43,486 bases of DNA from an uncultured Lachnospiraceae bacterium. GTDB taxonomy: Bacteria > Bacillota > Clostridia > Lachnospirales > Lachnospiraceae. The stretch lies in NCBI GenBank assembly GCA_900539175.1, contig UQAW01000025.1:1-43486 (forward strand). Direction: 5' to 3'. The translations under genes were made by a program, and so were the position numbers. The notes under the pieces were generated by a model. The model saw nothing but the letters and a program-made list of their open reading frames with translations. It searched no databases and had not been told where the DNA came from. Below are positions 35,301 to 43,433 of the stretch, in pieces (the stretch's first letter is position 1; each line of letters begins with the position of its first letter).

Positions 35301-35778
35301 GGCAGGAATCTTTTACTATCAGATTAAGGACCCACTGGTATCGGCAGAGGGGGATGAAAGTCAGGAAGAAGTGCTGCAGAAAGTGCTTCAGGCATTAAAA
35401 CTGGATGGGCTTTCCAGGGCGGAAGATGAGGTGATTTTCCTGATGGATACCACACTGGGAGCAGGGAGCACTTCTGCGGTAATTCCGGTGGGTTACAATA
35501 AGAATGGAAGTCTGTCGCGTTATTCTCATGTAGCAGAAAAGAAAGATTTTGAGACGATCAGCAGGTTTACCAACCGGAAAATACAGGAGATCGGCAGGCA
35601 GATTCTGGATGGCGCAGTGCAGGTGTCTCCTTACCGGATGGAGAAAAAAGAGGCATGCACCTACTGCCCTTACGGAGGTATCTGCGGCTTTGACGAACGA
35701 ATCGACGGCTTTTCATACCGGGATCTGAAGAAGGAAAAGCAGGAAGAAATCCTGGCAAAGATGAGGGAGGAGATATAA
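32368..35778 (+). CDS. addB: ATP-dependent helicase/nuclease subunit B
   Basis: AddB is 1136 residues here and is the partner of AddA in the RecBCD-like complex that resects double-strand breaks and recognises Chi. Visible are an N-terminal Walker A, LGSSGVGKS, inactivated-helicase-like domains, and a C-terminal RecB-type nuclease with IDYKSG. The four iron-sulfur cysteines are C in LEQFAACAFAHF and the C-terminal cluster CTYCPYGGICGF. The start at 32368 has TGGAG 7 bases upstream; the in-frame ATG at 32347 lacks a site. addA follows after 2 bases, so translation is coupled. Confidence 0.96.
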   Translation: MSLQLILGSSGVGKSYYSFTKIIEESRKNPEKNYLVIVPEQFTMQTQKELVSLHPDQGIMNIDVLSFQRLAYRVFEEVGGGTNPVLEETGKTLVLQRVAQEQQKKLKVLGTNLKRTGAVAQMKSLVSELMQYQVNPESLEQWAREAEGKQMLSCKLQDISTIYDGFLKFMEGRYIAGEEVLDVLCQRIGQSELVKGSTVLLDGFTGFTPVQNQVVGELLRLSERVYVTAAIDEKEDPFHYDGPHRLFSMTKKMIGKLVQTCQESKVDIEDPVRLKFHKNSRFAHAPALGALEANLFRYRNYSYPSQQEEIVIRAAEDPQSELEAAAITIHRLVREQGYRYKDFAVVTGDLTTYGHYAEQVFGKLQIPCFVDEKHSVLMNPLVEFMRSAVDLAVQNFSYESVFRYLRCGMSSLTMEEVDELENYCIALGIRGKKKYEEKWVRVYRGMNKAKLEEINTLRERFLDEVSEFIQGFKEKNLTVEKRTRVLYQFICANNIQEKLKIRELEFKAAGNTAMEREYGQIYGIIMNLLDKLVEVLGTETIRIAHYQEILEAGFLEVQVGLIPPAADQVMIGDIERTRLKDVKILFFVGINEGVIPKPVSRAGILSEPDREYLQKQEIELAPTAREEMYMQRFYLYLNLTKPSEKLYLSYCKSNSKGEAMLPSYLIGMIRKLYPEIQTEDLKACDLLWRLETPDSALKPLAEGLRQWKEGERDPVWEELYSWYYSDKNWKKAAEELVTAAFYENPGEAISKAVAKAMYGNVLVNSATRLEQFAACAFAHFVKYGLELEKRPTYEFNDADMGSIMHTALEHFSQKLSVNGLHWRDLTEELREKLIDESVEELVHDYGNTILHSSSRNLYMITRVKRMLRRTVWALQTQVEKGRFEPGGFEVSFAMEDNLDAINFELAPDEKVKLRGRIDRMDVCETEDKVYVKIIDYKSGNTSLNLVELYYGLQIQLVVYMNAAVELEQKKHPGKQVEPAGIFYYQIKDPLVSAEGDESQEEVLQKVLQALKLDGLSRAEDEVIFLMDTTLGAGSTSAVIPVGYNKNGSLSRYSHVAEKKDFETISRFTNRKIQEIGRQILDGAVQVSPYRMEKKEACTYCPYGGICGFDERIDGFSYRDLKKEKQEEILAKMREEI

Positions 35779-35780
35779 GA

Positions 35781-38700
35781 ATGGGAGTATCATGGACGGA
35801 AGATCAGCGGAAAGTAATCGAACTGCGAAACCGTAATATACTGGTCAGTGCAGCTGCGGGATCCGGCAAAACAGCCGTGTTGGTAGAGCGTATTCTTTCT
35901 ATGGTGACAGATAAAGAACATCCGATTGATATTGATTCCCTGTTGGTGGTGACGTTTACAAGAGCCGCTGCTGCTGAGATGAAAGAGCGTATTCGGATAG
36001 CTCTTGAGAATGCCCTTGAGGCGAATCCGGAGGATGAACACCTGCAAAAGCAGGGGGCTTTGATTCATCATGCCCAGATTACGACGATTCATGGGTTTTG
36101 CAGCTATGTGATTCAGAATTATTTTCATCTGATCGATCTGGACCCTGCTTACCGGATTGCAGAAGAAGGAGAATTGAAGATGCTGAAAAATGAGGTGCTG
36201 GAACAGGTACTTGAAGAAGCTTTTGCCGCAAAAGAGGAAGCGTATCTGAATTTTGTAGAGTGTTATGCGCCAGGAAAGAACGACAAGCGGATTGGAGATC
36301 TGGTGCTGAAGCTTTATGAATTTGCAGTCAGCTATCCCTATCCCGGGGAATGGCTGGAACAGTGTCTGGAAACTTATGAGATAGAAACCGCTTATGACCT
36401 GGAACAGACAGACTGGATGCAGGAACTGATTGAAGAGATACACACACAGTTGGAAAATGCACTGGCAATGACCCGGCAGAATCAGAAAATTGCGGCAGCT
36501 CCGGGAGGACCCTATCTATATCTGCCGATGTTGGAGGCGGATGAAGAGATGCTTGATAAGATGACCGGAATGGAGACTTATGATGAACTTTGTGAAGCAT
36601 TGCGGGCAGCTGATTTCCGGGCATTAGCGCGGAAAAAGGATGATTCGGTAAATCCGGAATTAAAGGAGCGGGTCAAAGCGCTGCGTGATGATGTAAAGAA
36701 GCTGGTGCATGAAATCCAGGACAAATGTGCTCTTAAGACAACAGCACAGATTCTGGAGGAACTGTCTTATTGCCGTGTCCCCATATCGGTGTTTGTAAGG
36801 CTTACAAGAACATTTATGGAGGCATTTTCTCAGGCAAAAAGAAAGAAAAATATCATGGACTTCTCAGATCTGGAGCATTTTGCACTGCAGATTCTGGTGA
36901 AAAAGGAAGGCGATTCCTATATTCGAACGGAAGCGGCAGAAGAGCTTGCTCAAGGCTTTTTTGAGGTGATGATTGATGAATATCAGGATAGTAATTATAT
37001 TCAGGAATTTCTGCTGAATGCGGTTTCACGGGTGTCAGACGGTGTCTATAACCGCTTTATGGTGGGAGATGTAAAGCAAAGCATCTATGGTTTCCGTCTT
37101 GCACGTCCGGAACTATTTTTGGAAAAGCAGGAACATTATGGTCTGGAGGACGGTGTCGAGCAGAGGGTTGATCTGCATAAGAATTTCCGAAGCAGGAGAA
37201 ATGTTCTGGATACGGTGAATTTTATCTTTGGGCAGATTATGGAACGTGAACTGGGGGGAATCGAGTATGATGAGACGGAGGCATTGTATGTGGGCGCCGA
37301 TTACCCGGAAGGCAGCAGTGCGCAGTTTACAGAAGCACAGTTGCTGTTGATTGACAGTAAATCTCCGGAATTTGAGGATAACAAGACCAGACAGCAGATG
37401 ATTGCAACAGAGGCGTTGGCTGTAGCGCAGAGCATCCGCTCGTTGGTCGGGCAGGAGCAGGTCTGGGACAGAGCACAGAATGCTTACCGACCTTTGGAAT
37501 ACCGGGATTGTGTGGTTTTGTTGAGGACGGTCAGTGAGTGGGCGGATGTGTTCTCAAAAGTACTGCAGAGTCAGGGAATTCCGGCGTATACGACTTCTAA
37601 GACAGGATATTTTTCCGCTCTGGAGGTGGTTACAGTTATGAATTATCTGAGAATCTGTGATAATCCGGGTCAGGAGATTCCATTTGCGGCAGCACTGCAT
37701 TCTGCGATTGGAAAATGTTCGGCGGAGGAACTGGCAATCATAAGAAGCACGTATCCAAAGCAGAAGCTTTACGATGCCTGCAGGTTGTATGCACAGGAGG
37801 GAAGCCGGGAGTCTCTGCGGAAAAAACTAATCCGATTTTTAGAACAGCTTCGGGGATTCCGGCGCAGAGTTTTCGATACCCCCATTCACGAATTCATCAC
37901 GCAGATTCTGGAGGAGACGGGATATGCTTCTTATGCGGCGGCTATGCCCGCAGGGCAGCAAAGAGAAGCCAATCTGCAGATGTTGGTGGAGAAGGCGGTG
38001 GATTTTGAGGGTACCAGCTATCGCGGACTCTTCAATTTTATCCGGTATATAGAACAGATTCAGAAATATGAAGTAGATTATGGAGAAGTAAATATCTATG
38101 GGGAGACTGCGGATACAGTACGCATTATGAGTATCCATAAGAGCAAAGGGCTTGAGTTTCCGGTAGTCTATGTGGCAGGACTTGGCAAACAGTTTAATTT
38201 TATGGATGGCAACGGTTCCATTGTACTGCATTCAAAACTGGGAATCGGTTCTGATGTGATCGACAGTGCGCTTCGCACCAGAGAATCTTCTCTTCTAAAG
38301 CAGGTGATTCGTCAGAAAATGGTAAAGGAAACCCTTGGAGAAGAACTGAGAATTCTGTATGTGGCGATGACCAGGGCAAAAGAAAAGTTGGTTTTATGTG
38401 GTTTGGGTGACTTGAAAAAGTGGGTGGAAAGCTGCGGATATCTGCTGTACGACCGGCGGATGCATCTGTATTACAGACGCCTTGCGGGGGCAAAATGTTA
38501 TATGGACTGGGTGCTTCCGGCAATTGCCGGGCATCGCTGCTTTGACCCTGTTTACGAGATGTTCGGGATTACGAGGCAGGAGGAAAGTGACCTATATCAG
38601 GCTGCTCCCAGAATCCGGGTGCAGGTTATCACACCTGCCAATCTGCTGAAAACAGAGATGTTTCATCAGATGGACGCTGTAGTAAAAAAGAAAGAACTTC

Positions 38701-39461
38701 TGGAGTGGGATACCGATAAGATTCGCGATACGAAGACAAAAACTGCCTTGCAGGAGCGCTTTTCTTACCGATATCCGTATGAGAATCTGGAAATGATTCC
38801 CGTGAAGATGACGGTTTCCGAATTAAAAAAGGCAGGAGACGAGGAGCCGGGTGAGGAACTCTATTTTGAATCCGATCTTGTTCCGTTGATTCCGGAATTT
38901 ATTAAGGATGCGAAAGAGCCGCCGGAGGGCGCGGCAAGGGGTACGGTGTATCACAAGGTGCTGGAATGTCTGAATTACGGAAGATTGGAGACCTGTCTGG
39001 AACAGTCGCGTACCGAATTGGAATTCCAGGTAGAGCAGATGATTCAGGCTGGGAAGTTGTCGAAGGAGGATGCAGGCTGCCTGAATTTAGGGGATCTGGA
39101 AGGATTTCTTCATACGGAATTGGGCAGTCGGATGTATCAGGCCGGTTTGAACGGGACACTCTTCCGGGAGCAGCCCTTTGTCATAGGAATATCTGCCAGT
39201 GAAGTGCATCCATCCTGGCCCGTACAGGAGAAGATTCTGGTACAGGGAATCATCGATGCATTTTTTGAAGAAGAGGGGCAGTTGGTTATCGTAGACTATA
39301 AGACGGACAAAGTATCTGACCGAAGCGGGCAGGAGCTGGTGGAGAAATATCGGAAGCAGCTCTTGTACTATAAACGTGCGTTGGAAAAGGTGATGGGGAA
39401 AATTGTGAAAGAGATGTATATTTATTCCATTACTCTGGGCAGAGAAATTCTTGTTTCATAA
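35781..39461 (+). CDS. addA: ATP-dependent helicase/nuclease subunit A
   Basis: AddA is a 1226-residue UvrD-type helicase with a C-terminal nuclease, acting with AddB in recombinational repair. Visible are the Q-motif region WTEDQRKVI, Walker A AAAGSGKTAVL (about residues 23-33), motif Ia TFTRAAAAEMK, Walker B IDEYQDSN, motif III VGDVKQSIYGFR, motif V TVRIMSIHKSKGLEFPVV, motif VI LYVAMTRAKEKL and nuclease motif VIVDYKTDK near the end. GGAGG overlaps the end of addB. The length is typical of Clostridia. The message probably ends at the hairpin at 39504-39552. Confidence 0.97.
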   Translation: MGVSWTEDQRKVIELRNRNILVSAAAGSGKTAVLVERILSMVTDKEHPIDIDSLLVVTFTRAAAAEMKERIRIALENALEANPEDEHLQKQGALIHHAQITTIHGFCSYVIQNYFHLIDLDPAYRIAEEGELKMLKNEVLEQVLEEAFAAKEEAYLNFVECYAPGKNDKRIGDLVLKLYEFAVSYPYPGEWLEQCLETYEIETAYDLEQTDWMQELIEEIHTQLENALAMTRQNQKIAAAPGGPYLYLPMLEADEEMLDKMTGMETYDELCEALRAADFRALARKKDDSVNPELKERVKALRDDVKKLVHEIQDKCALKTTAQILEELSYCRVPISVFVRLTRTFMEAFSQAKRKKNIMDFSDLEHFALQILVKKEGDSYIRTEAAEELAQGFFEVMIDEYQDSNYIQEFLLNAVSRVSDGVYNRFMVGDVKQSIYGFRLARPELFLEKQEHYGLEDGVEQRVDLHKNFRSRRNVLDTVNFIFGQIMERELGGIEYDETEALYVGADYPEGSSAQFTEAQLLLIDSKSPEFEDNKTRQQMIATEALAVAQSIRSLVGQEQVWDRAQNAYRPLEYRDCVVLLRTVSEWADVFSKVLQSQGIPAYTTSKTGYFSALEVVTVMNYLRICDNPGQEIPFAAALHSAIGKCSAEELAIIRSTYPKQKLYDACRLYAQEGSRESLRKKLIRFLEQLRGFRRRVFDTPIHEFITQILEETGYASYAAAMPAGQQREANLQMLVEKAVDFEGTSYRGLFNFIRYIEQIQKYEVDYGEVNIYGETADTVRIMSIHKSKGLEFPVVYVAGLGKQFNFMDGNGSIVLHSKLGIGSDVIDSALRTRESSLLKQVIRQKMVKETLGEELRILYVAMTRAKEKLVLCGLGDLKKWVESCGYLLYDRRMHLYYRRLAGAKCYMDWVLPAIAGHRCFDPVYEMFGITRQEESDLYQAAPRIRVQVITPANLLKTEMFHQMDAVVKKKELLEWDTDKIRDTKTKTALQERFSYRYPYENLEMIPVKMTVSELKKAGDEEPGEELYFESDLVPLIPEFIKDAKEPPEGAARGTVYHKVLECLNYGRLETCLEQSRTELEFQVEQMIQAGKLSKEDAGCLNLGDLEGFLHTELGSRMYQAGLNGTLFREQPFVIGISASEVHPSWPVQEKILVQGIIDAFFEEEGQLVIVDYKTDKVSDRSGQELVEKYRKQLLYYKRALEKVMGKIVKEMYIYSITLGREILVS

Positions 39462-39503
39462 ATTCCGCAAGATCATTTTGTATCTTTATGAGAAAACCAG
39501 TGA

Positions 39504-39552
39504 TTTTCCTGCAAAATGGGATATAATATCCTGAGTTTTGCAGGAAAATTTT
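39504..39552. terminator. Bidirectional hairpin between addA and the propeller gene
   Basis: TTTTCCTGCAAAA (39504-39516) pairs perfectly with TTTTGCAGGAAAA (39536-39548), with an inner palindrome GGATATAATATCC (39519-39531) and a following TTTT. Both neighbouring genes converge on it. Confidence 0.8.
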
Positions 39553-39561
39553 GAGAATATC

Positions 39562-40572
39562 TTATGAAGAGGGAGATACCGGAATGCTTGATGTTTCTTT
39601 CACCAAGTCACAGTCAGTTAAATAATTTTTTGCAAACAAAAAATTGATTTTCCCACCGTCCTTTTGTACGTCATATAACAAGATGCCCGTTTGGGTTTCA
39701 GTGTAGATCTTTTTATTTCTCAGTTTCTTAAAGTCTTTATCGAATTTACTTTCGTAGATATTACCTCCCATGTAAGACTTTCCTGGATTTTCCCTGTCAC
39801 AGCTGTAATATAGGGAATATGTATGATCCCCATTATATATCATACTTGCAGGTTCGTGGTCGCAGTCGGGACTTTCGAGTATAGTTTTAGCATTCCAGTT
39901 CTTATAATCTTTTCCGTTGGAACTTATTATTTCTATAGAAGAATTCCCCTTATCAACTGTTTCTTTTTCATATATCAGTCCCAGTCCGTTATCAAATTCT
40001 ATTAAATCGACATCTTCAATGTTATACTGTTCCGATATAATGTCCGTTATGTATTCTATATTTAGTAGGTTGGATGTCTTGTATAGCTTTACGGTATATC
40101 GACCATTTTCTTGGTTCACGTCAGCATTATTTACATTTCCTACTATTTCCGTTGCAGTAAAATAATATTCTCCGTGTATCTTGATAATAGCAGGGTCAAT
40201 GTGTAAGTTATCTGATTTCAAAATGATATTGTTTTTTATAAGATTGTATTGTTCATCAAACTGCGCTATGCCTATTTCATTTTCAAAATTACCATAGATA
40301 ACGACCTTATCTTCAGGATATGTATCTACCCAATTTGAATGAATCCCATAATCGTTTTTAAAAAGTTCTCCATTTTTATTGTAGATACACATTTCTCCGT
40401 TAACACTAGTTATTATTTTATCATTAAAAAACTTGGCATCTCCATTGTGGAGTTTTTCTATATTAAATACAATATTTGTGTTAATGTCTTCAGGGATATT
40501 GCCTGTACACCTATTTCCATTTACTGAGAAAAAAATACTTATTACAACACCGAATGCTATTTTTCCTTTCAT
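39562..40572 (-). CDS. Secreted beta-propeller-like protein of unknown function
   Basis: This 336-residue protein has an N-terminal signal-like segment (about residues 3-20). The rest is beta-rich, with repeating aromatic and acidic strands (KVVIYGNFENEIGIAQFD, EYYFTATEIVGN, GLGLIYEKETVDKG, TYSLYYSCDRENPGKSYMGG, GKINFLFAKNYL), as in five-bladed propellers of the GH43/GH32 kind. A canonical catalytic triad is not evident. Base composition is markedly more AT-rich than addA or the M15 gene, which suggests recent acquisition. The ribosome site is weak, but a good promoter lies upstream. An envelope or carbohydrate-binding role is inferred from fold resemblance only. Confidence 0.65.
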   Translation of the reverse strand: MKGKIAFGVVISIFFSVNGNRCTGNIPEDINTNIVFNIEKLHNGDAKFFNDKIITSVNGEMCIYNKNGELFKNDYGIHSNWVDTYPEDKVVIYGNFENEIGIAQFDEQYNLIKNNIILKSDNLHIDPAIIKIHGEYYFTATEIVGNVNNADVNQENGRYTVKLYKTSNLLNIEYITDIISEQYNIEDVDLIEFDNGLGLIYEKETVDKGNSSIEIISSNGKDYKNWNAKTILESPDCDHEPASMIYNGDHTYSLYYSCDRENPGKSYMGGNIYESKFDKDFKKLRNKKIYTETQTGILLYDVQKDGGKINFLFAKNYLTDCDLVKETSSIPVSPSS

Positions 40573-40604
40573 TCTTATTCACTCTTTCATATTTTAATCC
40601 TTTG

Positions 40605-40633
40605 AGTATAGCATTCTTTTCCTGCTTACACAA
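40605..40633 (-). promoter_or_regulatory. Promoter of the propeller-like gene
   Basis: On the minus strand TTGTGT (40633-40628) and TATACT (40610-40605) are 17 bases apart, with TGC before the -10 giving an extended element. Confidence 0.65.
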
Positions 40634-40638
40634 CCTAA

Positions 40639-40764
40639 AAAAGCCATTACCTTGACATTTTTTATGTAACATGGAAGATAAGCTACAAGGGTTATGAGAT
40701 TGCATTGATCGACTACGATATCCCGAGATCATTTTCTGTCATTAGCGGATGTATGTCTTTGTAA
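40639..40764 (+). pseudogene. Possible 3' remnant of a lost gene
   Basis: An open stretch without a start codon encodes about 41 residues (..WKISYKGYEIALIDYDIPRS..) and ends in TAA at 40762-40764. Its protein-like composition is unlike the AT-rich flank. It underlies the promoter of the minus-strand gene. It may be the end of a gene replaced by the propeller insertion. A chance open frame is not excluded. Confidence 0.25.
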
Positions 40765-40784
40765 AATTGTGGGGGATTTTGAAT

Positions 40785-41621
40785 TCAGTCTGGGTCCTGA
40801 AAAGATACAAATTCAAAGTGCTGATAGTCTTTTGCATGTGTCCAGTTGCCGCCCCATGAAAAGCCGTGGGCAGTAAAGATTTGATAACAGGGATCAAATT
40901 CGTCTATTTTATGGTCAAATGAGGCGGTCCGATCTGTGTAGGCAGAGGCATTGGCAGGTTCACAGACCTCTGTTCCGGTATTGGAATGGACGTACGGATT
41001 GTAGAGTGGATTAATATCAATTGCCAGACCTCTGCTGTGGTTGGAGAGTTTATTGGTGCCGGAGATTGTGCGGTAGTTAAAGGCGGAGGAGTTATTGTCA
41101 GCCATAGAACGTTCGTCATCGGCATCATAGTCATCCACCAGACGGATCTTTTCAATCGGATACCGGATCGCATACAGCTCCTGGAAGATTTCCAGCACTT
41201 CATCCGCAATTGCAGCATTTACAACCATTTCTCCAAGGTGGATTTCACCGTCAAATCCATAATGAGGAATTGACAGATACCGAAGTTCTTCTCTGGGAAT
41301 TGTACAGTCTGTCTTATAGGATTTGCCATATATCCGTTCAAAGACCGCATCTGTAATTTCCGTACTTTCAAAGGAAGGTTCAATAGGTTCTGCACTGGCA
41401 GGCGCTTTTGCAGGTTCGGGAGTTGGTCCGGAAGTGTCTTTATATATCGCTTCTGTATGGGGGGCGGTCTGTATACCCTCTTTTGATGATGTTTTCTTCG
41501 AAGGGGAAGATTCTTTGTCATTCGTTTTTGGATTCTGTGACAATTCCTGTCTGATCCATAGTGCTGAGAAGAGGAGAACTCCTGTAATCATCAAAAGTCC
41601 GGTAAATTTCTTCTTTTTCAT
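40785..41621 (-). CDS. Membrane-anchored M15 D,D-carboxypeptidase-like peptidase
   Basis: This 278-residue protein has one N-terminal membrane helix (about residues 6-23), a Pro/Ser/Glu/Lys-rich tether (25-85) and a C-terminal M15 zinc peptidase domain of the VanY-like M15_4 type. The zinc ligands are H195 and D202 in NHSRGLAID and H268 in QHFEF. The family trims the peptidoglycan stem peptide outside the membrane. AAAGGA lies about 8 bases before ATG. The catalytic set appears complete. A D-Ala-D-Ala versus L-Ala-D-Glu preference cannot be decided by eye. Confidence 0.88.
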   Translation of the reverse strand: MKKKKFTGLLMITGVLLFSALWIRQELSQNPKTNDKESSPSKKTSSKEGIQTAPHTEAIYKDTSGPTPEPAKAPASAEPIEPSFESTEITDAVFERIYGKSYKTDCTIPREELRYLSIPHYGFDGEIHLGEMVVNAAIADEVLEIFQELYAIRYPIEKIRLVDDYDADDERSMADNNSSAFNYRTISGTNKLSNHSRGLAIDINPLYNPYVHSNTGTEVCEPANASAYTDRTASFDHKIDEFDPCYQIFTAHGFSWGGNWTHAKDYQHFEFVSFQDPD

Positions 41622-41665
41622 TCATGCGATCCTTTCTTTTTCTAGATTTTATAAGCGGTGAAATT

Positions 41666-41694
41666 ATTATAATGAAGGAAATAACAGTTGTCAA
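41666..41694 (-). promoter_or_regulatory. Perfect consensus promoter of the M15 peptidase gene
   Basis: On the minus strand TTGACA (41694-41689) and TATAAT (41671-41666) are separated by exactly 17 bases, 45 bases before the start codon. Confidence 0.9.
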
Positions 41695-41761
41695 ATTTTT
41701 GCTCACTTGAGTTTCCGCGGTGTTGTAGATAAAATTGCGGAGAGAATCTGAAAAAATATCT

Positions 41762-41791
41762 GCAACCATGACATACAGGTGTCATGGTTGC
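41762..41791. promoter_or_regulatory. Perfect 12-bp dyad, probable operator of the GyrI-like operon
   Basis: GCAACCATGACA and TGTCATGGTTGC are exact inverted repeats around TACAGG, centred 57 bases before the first GyrI-like gene. No T-run follows, so a terminator is unlikely. ATGACA at 41768-41773 could be a -35, with TTTGAT at 41792-41797 as a weak -10, 18 bases apart. This would place the dyad across the promoter, as expected for a repressor or MerR-type site. Confidence 0.75.
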
Positions 41792-41833
41792 TTTGATAGA
41801 ATAGAACCATTAAAAGAAAGGGTGGTCTTATTT

Positions 41834-42559
41834 ATGGAATATGAGATTGTAACACTGGAAGAAAAAATTGCAGCAGGTGTATCAGCACGTACAAACAATA
41901 CCGCTTCTGACATGGGAGCTGTTATCGGCGGACTGTGGAGTCGTTTTTATAACGAGGGTGTCTACGCTTCTCTTCCCGGCAAGGTAAGCGAAAAGGCGTT
42001 GGGAATTTATACGGACTATGCTGGAGACGAAAAAGCCGATTACACAGCGATGGTTGCCTGCGAAACATCAGAGCAGTTGCTGGGAGAAGAATATGCCATT
42101 TGTCGGATTCCTGCAGGACGGTATGCAAAATTTGTCATTCACGGGGATGTGGTTCATGCAGTGGCTGCGGCATGGCAGGAAATCTGGCAGATGAATTTGC
42201 CCAGAGCATTTCGATGTGATTTTGAGGAATACCAGGATGGCTGCATGGAAAATGCAGAAATCCATATTTATGTAGGGTTGAAGGATGACAGTGAGGATAG
42301 GATCGAGTCGAGATGCGGACTTTTGTGCAGTGCTTGCTCCTATCGTGCCCAGATGGGCTGTACAGGTTGTGTACATATCGAAAAGCCGTTTTGGGGAGAC
42401 AGCTGTCCTGTGAAAGCCTGTTGTGAAGCAAAACAGCACGAGCATTGCGGAGGGTGTGACAACTTTCCCTGCAATCTGCTGAAGGGTTTTGCTTATGATG
42501 AAGATCAGGGGGATAACGGAAAACGGATTGAGCAATGCAAGGTTTGGACGGAGGAGTAA
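41834..42559 (+). CDS. GyrI-like ligand-binding domain fused to Cys-rich DUF3795-like domain
   Basis: This 241-residue protein has a GyrI-like/SOUL-related effector-binding domain at residues 1-155 (MEYEIVTLEEKIAAGVSARTNN, IPAGRYAKFVIHGDV). Residues about 158-241 form a cysteine-dense DUF3795-like domain (RCGLLCSACSYR, GCTGC, CPVKACC, CGGCDNFPC). GGGTGG about 8 bases before ATG 41834 sets the start; the longer frame to 41735 runs through the operator dyad. GyrI-like domains bind small hydrophobic or cationic molecules; the Cys domain could hold a metal or cluster. It is 2 bases upstream of a second GyrI-like gene. Function is unknown. Confidence 0.75.
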   Translation: MEYEIVTLEEKIAAGVSARTNNTASDMGAVIGGLWSRFYNEGVYASLPGKVSEKALGIYTDYAGDEKADYTAMVACETSEQLLGEEYAICRIPAGRYAKFVIHGDVVHAVAAAWQEIWQMNLPRAFRCDFEEYQDGCMENAEIHIYVGLKDDSEDRIESRCGLLCSACSYRAQMGCTGCVHIEKPFWGDSCPVKACCEAKQHEHCGGCDNFPCNLLKGFAYDEDQGDNGKRIEQCKVWTEE

Positions 42560-42561
42560 AA

Positions 42562-43212
42562 ATGGCGTTTGATTATAAGAAGGAATATAAGGAATTCTAC
42601 CTGCCGAAGAACAAGCCGGGACTGGTAACAGTGCCGCCCATGAACTTTATTGCTGTTCGCGGGAAAGGGAATCCAAACGAGGAAGGCGGTGCGTATAAGC
42701 AGTCTATCGGGTTGCTTTACGGAATTGCATTTACGATAAAAATGAGCAAAATGGGGGATCATCGTATTGAGGGATATTTTGATTATGTTGTGCCGCCTCT
42801 GGAGGGTCTTTGGTGGCAGAAGGGCACAAAAAAAGGTATTGATTATTCCCGTAAAGAGGATTTCCAGTGGATTTCCATGATCCGTCTGCCGGAGTTCGTG
42901 ACAAAGGAAGAATTTGAGTGGGCAGTAACAGAAGCCTCTGAAAAGAAAAAAACCGATTTTTCCAAGGTGGAGTTTTTTACCTACGAGGAAGGCTTATGTG
43001 TGCAGTGTATGCATATCGGTCCCTATGACGATGAGCCGGTCACCATAGAGGCTATGGATGTCTTTACAGAAGCGCAGGGCTTTATACCGGACATGGAAGG
43101 TCCTCGTTATCATCATGAGATTTATCTGAGTGATGTGCGAAAATGCAGACCGGAGAATCTGAAGACGGTAATCCGACATCCGATACGAATTGGAACAGGT
43201 AAAAATCATTAG
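42562..43212 (+). CDS. GyrI-like small-molecule-binding protein (COG4832-type)
   Basis: This 216-residue protein has one GyrI-like domain with duplicated beta-alpha-beta halves (VPPMNFIAVRGKGNPNE, LWWQKG, FTYEEGLCVQCMHIGPYDDEP, HHEIYLSDVRK). GGAGGAG lies 5 bases before ATG 42562, inside the end of the preceding gene, so the two are translated together. Stand-alone members have no helix-turn-helix and are thought to bind or modify small toxic compounds. A drug-binding or detoxifying role is inference. Confidence 0.8.
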   Translation: MAFDYKKEYKEFYLPKNKPGLVTVPPMNFIAVRGKGNPNEEGGAYKQSIGLLYGIAFTIKMSKMGDHRIEGYFDYVVPPLEGLWWQKGTKKGIDYSRKEDFQWISMIRLPEFVTKEEFEWAVTEASEKKKTDFSKVEFFTYEEGLCVQCMHIGPYDDEPVTIEAMDVFTEAQGFIPDMEGPRYHHEIYLSDVRKCRPENLKTVIRHPIRIGTGKNH

Positions 43213-43213
43213 A

Positions 43214-43253
43214 AAGATCCTGCTGTGTTCACGTGAAAATACAGCAGGATCTT
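43214..43253 (+). terminator. Terminator of the GyrI-like operon
   Basis: AAGATCCTGCTGT (43214-43226) pairs perfectly with ACAGCAGGATCTT (43241-43253), followed by GTTTGTTG. Downstream, to about 43433, lies AT-rich DNA with no recognisable gene, probably a promoter region for a gene beyond the window. Confidence 0.8.
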
Positions 43254-43433
43254 GTTTGTTGTGTCACAGGAATTGTTTTCAGGTTCAAAAATTACCGGAA
43301 GTTAACATCCAATCTTCAGAAATTCTTAACGTTTCTCCTATTGACATCTTAATAATTATATAATATTATATAACATATAATATAAAACAACAAATAATAT
43401 AAGAGCAAAAATAATATCTGTTGGAAAATAATA

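Noticed and set aside
43318..43410. AT-rich ATAATATTATATAA tract near the window end, considered as an origin or attachment site
   Set aside because: No iterons, DnaA boxes, integrase gene or duplicated core seen; ordinary AT-rich upstream DNA explains it.
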